NCBI GenBank assembly: GCA_046262635.1
Contig: JBHEMK010000144.1
Span: forward strand, 1-10,760
Reading direction: 5' to 3'
Length of the DNA: 10,760 nt
Source of the DNA: JBHEMK01 sp046262635
Lineage (GTDB): Bacteria; Actinomycetota; Thermoleophilia; Gaiellales; Gaiellaceae
This document shows, in pieces, positions 6,187 to 10,760 of the stretch (position 1 is its first letter; every line of letters begins with the position of its first letter). The notes below the pieces were generated by a model. That model did not search any database. It saw only the letters and a list, made by a program, of their open reading frames with translations, and had not been told where the DNA came from. The position numbers were made by a program, and so were the translations under genes.

Positions 6187-6823
6187 GGCGGCGCGGTCCA
6201 GGATGGTCCAGCGCCAGCTGCGGGCGCGGGGGATCGGGGACGAGCGCGTGCTCGTGGCGATGGCGACGGTGCGCCGGGAGCTCTTCCTGCAAGCTGAGCT
6301 GCGGCCGCACGCATACGACGACGCAGCGCTGCCGATCGGCTGCGGCCAGACGATCTCGCAGCCGGCGATGGTGGCGCTGATCTGCGAAGCACTCGCCCTT
6401 CGGGGCGGCGAGCGTGTCCTGGACGTCGGCACGGGCTCCGGCTACCAGGCCGCGGTGCTGGCCGAGCTCGCGGAGGAGGTGCACACGATCGAGCGGCTGC
6501 CGGAGCTCGCGGAGGCGGCCCGCGGGAGCCTCGAGGCTGCCGGTTACGGGGAGCGGGTCCAGGTGCATGTTGGGGACGGCACACGCGGGCTGCCCGAGCA
6601 CGCGCCGTACGCCGGGATCGCCGTCGCAGCCGCGGCGCCGCTTCCGCCACCGTCGCTCTACGAGCAGCTCGAACCGGGCGGCCGGATTGTCCTCCCGGTC
6701 GGCAGCCGCCGGGAGCAGCGGCTCGAGGTGGTGGTCCGCGGCAGCGGCGGGCCCTCGGTGCTGCACTCCGTGCCCTGCCGGTTCGTGCCGCTCGTCGGCG
6801 AGGAAGGGTTCGATGCCTCCTGA
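6176..6823 (+). CDS. pcm: Protein-L-isoaspartate O-methyltransferase
   Basis: A 215-residue SAM-dependent enzyme that methylates isoaspartyl residues in aged proteins, starting their repair in the cytoplasm. Family signatures are LPIGCGQTISQPAMVA (52-67), the SAM-binding motif I VLDVGTGSGYQAAVLAEL (81-98), an acidic post-I residue in HTIER (103-107), GDGTRGLPEHAPY (133-145) and EQLEPGGRIVLPVG (163-176). Length is normal for Pcm (about 205-220). One oddity: the family usually reads APYDxI, but this protein reads APYAGI, with Ala146 in place of Asp. I chose ATG 6176, which overlaps the phosphodiesterase stop by 11 bp; ATG 6203 (MVQRQLRARGI) is an alternative. The stop overlaps the PRC-barrel gene by 11 bp, so the cluster is translationally coupled. 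Confidence 0.93.
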   Translation: MRPEAARSRMVQRQLRARGIGDERVLVAMATVRRELFLQAELRPHAYDDAALPIGCGQTISQPAMVALICEALALRGGERVLDVGTGSGYQAAVLAELAEEVHTIERLPELAEAARGSLEAAGYGERVQVHVGDGTRGLPEHAPYAGIAVAAAAPLPPPSLYEQLEPGGRIVLPVGSRREQRLEVVVRGSGGPSVLHSVPCRFVPLVGEEGFDAS

Positions 6824-7229
6824 CCCGCGGTTTGGTCCGCCCTCGGGCGGGCAGAAACTGGCGGCCATGAGGGCGTTCTCGGCCCGTCGGGCGCTACGGC
6901 TTCCAGTCCGCGCGGGCGACATCAAGCTCGGCAGGCCCGTCGACGTGCTGCTCGACCGGATCGAATGGCGGGTGCTCGGGTTCGAGGTGCACTGCGGCGA
7001 CGGGGCGACGCGCTTCCTGCCGCTCTCGGCGGCGCGGGTCGGCGATACCGAGATCGCAACGGGCTCGGCGCTGACGCTGCTCGAGGACGTCGACCACTAC
7101 CGCACGCGGAGCCGCAGCCTGCGCGCGCTGCTCGGCACGGCGGTGACGGGCGGGCTCCTGCGCGACTTGCTCGTCGACCGCGACGGTGCCGTGTCCGAGC
7201 TCGTCGCCGGCCAGGAGGACGCCGCCTGA
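6813..7229 (+). CDS. PRC-barrel domain protein
   Basis: A 138-residue protein with a PRC-barrel-type beta fold. Residues 28-62 read LRLPVRAGDIKLGRPVDVLLDR, then WRVLGFEVHCGDG, followed by RFLPLSAARV and a strand ending in SALTLLEDV. A second weaker repeat at about 108-132 (GTAVTGGLLRDLLVDRDGAVSELV) resembles another PRC half. PRC-barrels occur in RNA-processing factors (RimM), photosynthetic reaction centres and many small proteins of unknown role; nothing here specifies the partner. ATG 6813 is preferred because AGGAAGGG (6801-6808) lies just upstream; it overlaps the pcm stop by 11 bp. ATG 6867 would remove an 18-residue disordered leader and still keep the domain. It is the last gene of the 4413-7229 cluster, with a 28-bp gap after it. 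Confidence 0.75.
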   Translation: MPPDPRFGPPSGGQKLAAMRAFSARRALRLPVRAGDIKLGRPVDVLLDRIEWRVLGFEVHCGDGATRFLPLSAARVGDTEIATGSALTLLEDVDHYRTRSRSLRALLGTAVTGGLLRDLLVDRDGAVSELVAGQEDAA

Positions 7230-7237
7230 TCTTCTGC

Positions 7238-7246
7238 TGGTAGCCT
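7238..7246 (+). promoter_or_regulatory. Candidate extended -10 promoter for the GtrA gene
   Basis: TGGTAGCCT matches an extended -10 (TGn plus TANNNT). It lies in the 28-bp gap between the PRC-barrel stop and the GTG at 7258, 11 nt before the start codon, which would give a leaderless or near-leaderless mRNA. No -35 hexamer is evident. The same TAGCCT hexamer recurs at 7708-7713 before the next gene. Confidence 0.3.
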
Positions 7247-7257
7247 CGGTTTCCGCC

Positions 7258-7710
7258 GTGCCCCGGACCGACGCCGCCGCCGTCCCTCCAGAGACGCGCA
7301 CCGGCTCCCGAGCCGGGCGCGCGCTCCGCGCCCGCCACAACTGGGTCCAGCTCGGCAAGTTCTGCGCGGTCGGCGCGCTCGGCTACGCGATCAATCTCGG
7401 CGTCTACACGCTGCTCCTCCGCGAGGCCGGACTGCACTATCTGGGCGCGGCGACGTTGTCGTTCCTCGTCGCCGTCACGAGCAACTACATCTGGAACCGC
7501 GCCTGGACGTTCCGGGGCCAGCGGGGCCACGTCGCCTATCAGGGGATACGCTTCCTCCTCGTCTCGCTCGCCGCCCTCGCCGCGAACCTGCTCGTGCTGC
7601 AAGGTCTCGTTGCGGCCGGGCTCGGCAAGGTCGTCGCGCAGGCGATCGCGATCGTGCTCGTCACGCCCCTGAACTTCATCGGCAACAAGCTCTGGTCCTT
7701 CCGGCCCTAG
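7258..7710 (+). CDS. GtrA-family membrane protein
   Basis: A 150-residue four-helix protein of the GtrA/DPMS family, which in known systems helps move undecaprenyl- or dolichyl-linked sugars across the membrane or partners a polyprenyl-phosphate glycosyltransferase. Seen: a charged 30-residue N-terminus, then QLGKFCAVGALGYAINLGVY (31-50), ATLSFLVAVTSNYIWNRAW (65-83) with the family's SNYxWNRxWTF motif (75-85), and a third helix near 98-122. The last helix ends in TPLNFIGNKLWSF (136-148), the second copy of the family's N-x-x-W-x-F signature. The GTG at 7258 is preceded by no clear Shine-Dalgarno but by a TAGCCT box. An upstream ATG at 7186 lies inside the PRC-barrel gene and is rejected. The neighbouring GT-C-like protein fits a surface-glycan role. 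Confidence 0.9.
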   Translation: MPRTDAAAVPPETRTGSRAGRALRARHNWVQLGKFCAVGALGYAINLGVYTLLLREAGLHYLGAATLSFLVAVTSNYIWNRAWTFRGQRGHVAYQGIRFLLVSLAALAANLLVLQGLVAAGLGKVVAQAIAIVLVTPLNFIGNKLWSFRP

Positions 7711-7721
7711 CCTGAAGCGAG

Positions 7722-9509
7722 ATGCGCCGCGCCGCCGCCGCCGCCGCACTCTGCGCGCTGGCGCTCGTCCCCGCCGCCGGAGCGGCCACGTCGACCGCGC
7801 CTAGGGCCGTGCCGACCGCGCCCGTCTACGACTTCAAGGGCCGGCTGATCGAGACGCCCTTCGCTCCCGCGGCCAAGCTGACGCAGCAGCAGGCCATCGC
7901 GAAATTCCTCGCCGACCCGAAGGTTCGAGACTGGCTCGACCGCTACCCCGCGGCCAAGCGCACGTCCGAGGCCACCTTCCAGTCGGGGCGGGGTAGCTGG
8001 GAGGTGAAGATCTGGTGGGACGCCGCAGGCGAGATCGCGACCGGACGGGTGGACGACGTGACCGGCGCCGTCCTCGAGGCCTGGACCGGCCCGCAGGTTG
8101 CCTGGAAGATGGCGCGCGGCTACAACGGTGCCTTCGGCGGTCTCAAGATCAACGACCCCTGGATCTGGGGCGCCCTCTGCCTCGTCTTCCTCGTCGGCCT
8201 CGCCGATTTTCGGCGTCCGCTCTCGCTGCGCAACGTCGACCTGCTCGTCCTCCTCTCGTTTTCGGTCTCGCTCTGGTTTTTCAACAGAGGCGACATCTTC
8301 ACGAGCGTGCCGCTCGTCTACCCGCCGCTCCTCTACCTGATCGGGCGCGGGCTCTGGGTCGGGCTCACGGGCCGGGGGACTCCCGGACACGCAGTCTGGC
8401 CCGCCTGGGTGCTGCTCGGCGCGACGGTGTTCCTCGCAGGCTTCCGGATCGGGTTGAACGTCGAGGCCTCGAACGTGATCGACGTGGGCTATGCGGGTGT
8501 GATCGGGGCCGACCGAATCGCCCACGGCGTCTCCCCGTACGGGCACTTCCCGGTCGAAGGCGAGCTCAAGGCGTGCGGGCCGGCCGACAGCGAGGGCGAG
8601 ATCCGCGACCGGATCCAGGCGAACGGCCGGTGCGAGTCGGCCAATCCCCAGGGGGACACCTACGGCCCGGCCGCGTACGAGGCCTACCTGCCCGGCTACT
8701 GGATCCTCGGCTGGAGCGGCAAGTGGGACACCCTTCCTGCGGCCCACCTGACGTCGATCCTCTGGGATCTGCTCTGCCTCGTCGGCCTCTTCCTCGTCGG
8801 CCGGCGCTACGGCGGGACGAACCTCGCCGCTGCGCTGCCGTTCGCGTGGGCGGCCTACCCGTTCACGCAGTACGCGTCCAACTCGAACACGAACGACATG
8901 ATCCTGCCCGCGTTCCTGATCTGGGGCCTCTGGCTGGCCGGCTCGGAAACGTGGCGGGGGGCGCTCGGCGCGCTCTCCGGCTGGACGAAGTTCGCCGCAT
9001 TGATCGTCGCGCCGCTCTGGCTCACCTACCCGGACCGGCGGCCGAAGGTCCGTTACGCCGTCGGCTTCGGGATCGCGACGCTCCTGACCTTCGGCATCCT
9101 CCTCCTCGAGTCGAACCCGATCCACGCGGTGCACGTCTTCTACGATCGAACGCTCGCGCCGCAGATCGGCCGCCAGTCGCCGTTCTCGCTGTGGGACTGG
9201 CGGCAGTACCACGCCCGTGGGCTCCCGAACCTGCACCTTGTCCAGCAGGCGCTCGAGGCGCTCCTGCTCGCCGCCGCTGCGCTGCTGCCGTTCTTTCCGC
9301 GCTGGAAGTCGCCGCTGCAGCTCGCCGCTCTGACGGCGGTGCTGCTGCTCGGCTTCGAGCTCGTGCTGACCCACTGGTCCTACCTCTACATCCCATGGTT
9401 CTTCGCGTTCTCGGCGATCGCGACGCTCGCTCCCGCGCGGAAGCGGGAGCCAGCCCTCGGGGCCGAGGAGGAGGCCCAGCCCCGGCCGGAGCTCATCCCT
9501 GCGCCGTAG
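7722..9509 (+). CDS. Polytopic membrane protein, DUF2029/GT87-like putative glycosyltransferase with N-terminal PepSY-like segment
   Basis: A 595-residue protein in two parts. Residues 1-22 form a signal peptide (MRRAAAAAALCALALVPAAG), followed by an exported region (about 25-140). Within it, SWEVKIWWDAAGEIATGRV and DDVTGAVLEAW (92-121) resemble a PepSY-type strand pair. From about 145 on there are roughly ten hydrophobic segments. Between them are loops typical of polyprenyl-phosphate-sugar-dependent GT-C enzymes: VIGADRIAHGVSPYGHFP (260-277), GDTYGPAAYEAYLPG (311-325), and SNSNTNDMILPAFLIWGLWL (387-406) followed by ALSGWTKFAAL. GT87-like activity is inferred from layout, and the sugar is unknown. 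The exported domain fused in front is unusual. The ATG at 7722 lies 11 bp after the GtrA stop with only a weak purine-rich site. The C-terminus is an acidic, Pro-rich cytoplasmic tail, and its stop overlaps the transporter start. Confidence 0.75.
   Translation: MRRAAAAAALCALALVPAAGAATSTAPRAVPTAPVYDFKGRLIETPFAPAAKLTQQQAIAKFLADPKVRDWLDRYPAAKRTSEATFQSGRGSWEVKIWWDAAGEIATGRVDDVTGAVLEAWTGPQVAWKMARGYNGAFGGLKINDPWIWGALCLVFLVGLADFRRPLSLRNVDLLVLLSFSVSLWFFNRGDIFTSVPLVYPPLLYLIGRGLWVGLTGRGTPGHAVWPAWVLLGATVFLAGFRIGLNVEASNVIDVGYAGVIGADRIAHGVSPYGHFPVEGELKACGPADSEGEIRDRIQANGRCESANPQGDTYGPAAYEAYLPGYWILGWSGKWDTLPAAHLTSILWDLLCLVGLFLVGRRYGGTNLAAALPFAWAAYPFTQYASNSNTNDMILPAFLIWGLWLAGSETWRGALGALSGWTKFAALIVAPLWLTYPDRRPKVRYAVGFGIATLLTFGILLLESNPIHAVHVFYDRTLAPQIGRQSPFSLWDWRQYHARGLPNLHLVQQALEALLLAAAALLPFFPRWKSPLQLAALTAVLLLGFELVLTHWSYLYIPWFFAFSAIATLAPARKREPALGAEEEAQPRPELIPAP
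9488..9501 (+). promoter_or_regulatory. Shine-Dalgarno and CTG start codon of the MFS gene
   Basis: GGAG at 9488-9491 is followed after 7 nt by CTG at 9499-9501. No ATG, GTG or TTG exists in this frame between the upstream TGA (9367) and the ATG at 9559, and the ATG lies inside the first transmembrane helix. The ribosome site and spacing therefore support CTG as the real start. Confidence 0.55.
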
Positions 9510-10623
9510 GCAGCTCGTCCCGCTCGTCGCGTTCGTCGGGCTCGGCCTCCCGTACGGGATGCTCGGCCCAGCCTGGCCGTCGATCCGCAGCCGCTTCGAT
9601 CAGCCGCTCGGCGCGCTCGGTATCCTCGTTGCCCTCTCGACGGTCGGGTCGTTCGTCGCCTCGGCGCCGAGCGGCTACGTGCGCGCGCGTGTCGGCGCGA
9701 GCGCCCACCTCGTTGGCGGCACCGCCGCGCTCGCCGCCGCGGTCGCCGGCTTTGCCCTCTCGCCGTCCTGGTGGGGCCTCCTCGTCGCCTCCCTCGTGCT
9801 CGGCGCCGGCGCGGCGACCCTCGATACCGGCTTTAACGCGCACGTCGCGCTCCGCCACGGGCCACGAATGATGAACGTGCTGCACGCCAGCTACGGCGCC
9901 GGGGCGACGCTCGGGCCGGCGGTCGTCGCGGCGGCGATCGCATTCGGGTCGTGGCGGAGCTCGTTCGGCGCGGTCGCGGCGTTCCTCGCGGCAATCGTCC
10001 TCGTGCTTTGGATCACCCGTGCTTCCTGGCCGACGGCGGCCCCCGACGATGTCGCCGGCACTGTGCCTGGCCGCCTGCCGGGTCGGTGGACGTTGCCGGC
10101 GGCGCTCGGGCTGTTCTTCGTCGCCACCGGAGTCGAGGTCGCGATCGGCAACTGGTCGTACACGCTCCTCGTTGACGCGCGCGGGTTCGGCACCGGCGTC
10201 GCCGCTGCGTGGGTCTCCGTTTACTGGGCGCTCTTCACCGTCGGGCGCATCCTGCTCGGGCTCGGCGGCCGCCGGATCACTGCCGCCCGGGTCGTGACGA
10301 TCGGCTCCGCTCTCACGGTCGCCGGGTGCGGGCTGCTCTGGTGGAACCCCTTCGGCGCCGGTGTGGCCGGACTTGCGCTCGCCGGGGCGGGCCTCTCGGG
10401 TGTCTTCCCGTCGCTCGTCACGCTGACGCCGGAGCGGCTCGGTATCGACCGTGCGGCCGCCGCGATCGGGTACCAGATCGCCGCCGGGACGGCCGGCTCG
10501 GCCGTGCTCACCGCGGGCGCCGGGGTCGCGGTGCAACGGTTCGGGCTGGAATCGCTCGGCCCGTTCCTGCTTGCGGCGGCGGCCTCCATGCTCGCGCTCG
10601 ACACCGTGGCGCGGCGGGCCTAG
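9499..10623 (+). CDS. MFS transporter (FucP/YbjJ-like), probable CTG start
   Basis: A 374-residue major facilitator with about 11-12 hydrophobic helices. It starts MRRRQLVPLVAFVGLGLPYG, a positively charged N-terminus leading into helix 1. A marked signature is LGAGAATLDTGFNAHVALRH (101-120) followed by MMNVLHASYGAGATLGP (124-140). This resembles the pattern in fucose-permease/YbjJ-type MFS proteins (GxGxGxxDxxxN...LHxxxGxGAxxGP), which often export or import sugars or small organic solutes; the substrate is unknown. An ATG start at 9559 would delete most of helix 1, so CTG 9499 with its ribosome site is preferred. It overlaps the preceding gene by 11 bp. The stop at 10621 is intact, and an IS982-like element begins within 24 bp after it. 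No signs of decay. Confidence 0.88.
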   Translation: MRRRQLVPLVAFVGLGLPYGMLGPAWPSIRSRFDQPLGALGILVALSTVGSFVASAPSGYVRARVGASAHLVGGTAALAAAVAGFALSPSWWGLLVASLVLGAGAATLDTGFNAHVALRHGPRMMNVLHASYGAGATLGPAVVAAAIAFGSWRSSFGAVAAFLAAIVLVLWITRASWPTAAPDDVAGTVPGRLPGRWTLPAALGLFFVATGVEVAIGNWSYTLLVDARGFGTGVAAAWVSVYWALFTVGRILLGLGGRRITAARVVTIGSALTVAGCGLLWWNPFGAGVAGLALAGAGLSGVFPSLVTLTPERLGIDRAAAAIGYQIAAGTAGSAVLTAGAGVAVQRFGLESLGPFLLAAAASMLALDTVARRA

Positions 10624-10647
10624 ATGAGTGATTCCGTCTGTTTGTGG

Positions 10648-10760
10648 TCAGTGGTCGTAGGCGGTGAGGTGTCGGCCGGGTTGTCCGGTGTTCCAGTTGT
10701 GCCAGAGGGCGGCGGCGAGCGCGAGCAGGCGTTGGGCGATGCGGGTGATCAGGCCGGGCA
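10648..10760 (-). mobile_element. C-terminal fragment of an IS982-like transposase (runs off window)
   Basis: The minus strand encodes 36 residues to a TGA at 10650-10648, reading LITRIAQRLLALAAALWHNW and then NTGQPGRHLTAYDH. The RIAQRLLALAAxxWHNW core and the AYDH end are the usual C-terminus of IS982-family DDE transposases in actinobacteria. The rest lies beyond the window, so intactness cannot be judged. The element's outer end must lie in 10624-10647, a non-coding stretch immediately after the MFS stop. I cannot define the terminal inverted repeat or target duplication from one side. Family assignment rests on a short match; another DDE family is possible but less likely. Confidence 0.6.

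Noticed and set aside
4189..6432. 747-codon minus-strand open frame over the phosphodiesterase
   Set aside because: It spans several real genes on the opposite strand and has low-complexity Arg/Gly/Ala composition with no motifs.
7707..9374. 555-codon minus-strand open frame over the GT87-like gene
   Set aside because: The composition is that of a codon shadow (strings of E, R, D, P and Q). The + strand encodes a coherent signal peptide and membrane helices.
8015..9871. 618-codon + strand frame crossing the GT87-like and MFS genes
   Set aside because: Arg-rich shadow in a different frame of two real membrane proteins; no domain is visible.
9493..10536. 347-codon minus-strand frame over the MFS gene
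   Set aside because: Extreme Arg/Glu/Gly/Asp content with no motif, while the + strand shows clear MFS helices and signatures.
1..10760. CRISPR array, tRNA or rRNA genes
   Set aside because: I saw no regularly spaced repeats, no cloverleaf-like segment with a TTCGAxxC T-loop in non-coding DNA, and no rRNA-like sequence. The non-coding space is too small for an rRNA gene.

Overview
The window is very GC-rich, almost fully coding DNA. Genes are tightly packed, often overlap by 4 to 29 bp, and several start with GTG. Gene content (an actinobacterial-type 2-oxoacid dehydrogenase, GtrA and DUF2029-like membrane proteins, a PRC-barrel protein, a CHRD-type relic) suggests a deep-branching actinobacterium such as Thermoleophilia/Gaiellales. 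That placement is inferred from style and family resemblance, not from a marker gene.

Region 1 (1-3747, + strand) is one apparent operon. It holds the 3' end of a 2-oxoacid dehydrogenase E1 alpha gene, the complete E1 beta gene, a small stand-alone HIRAN-domain protein, an acetamidase/formamidase, and the lipoyl-bearing E2 acyltransferase. E1 alpha, E1 beta and E2 form the first two activities of a pyruvate or branched-chain 2-oxoacid dehydrogenase complex. No E3 (dihydrolipoamide dehydrogenase) is visible. The HIRAN and amidase genes sit between E1 and E2 and are translationally linked to them.

Region 2 (3748-4412) is the only loosely packed stretch. On the minus strand it carries a thioredoxin-fold gene whose CGPC active site reads SGPA. 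Beyond that is what looks like a decayed, frameshifted, truncated gene for a secreted CHRD-domain protein. A 9-bp hairpin lies between the two.

Region 3 (4413-7229, + strand) is a compact cluster: a four-helix membrane protein, an alkaline-phosphatase-superfamily phosphodiesterase, protein-L-isoaspartate O-methyltransferase (pcm) and a PRC-barrel protein. Consecutive genes overlap or are 1 nt apart.

Region 4 (7258-10623, + strand) encodes three membrane proteins: a GtrA-family protein, a large polytopic protein resembling DUF2029/GT87 glycosyltransferases with an extra N-terminal PepSY-like exported segment, and an MFS transporter that most likely starts at a CTG codon. GtrA next to a GT-C-like enzyme suggests lipid-linked sugar transfer to the cell surface.

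The right edge (10648-10760, minus strand) is the C-terminal end of an IS982-like transposase, 24 bp beyond the transporter stop codon. The window is mostly ordinary chromosome. The most unusual points are the redox-dead thioredoxin-like protein, the CHRD relic, the HIRAN/amidase insertion in the dehydrogenase operon, the PepSY-membrane fusion and the CTG start. I see no clear novel defence or mobile system.
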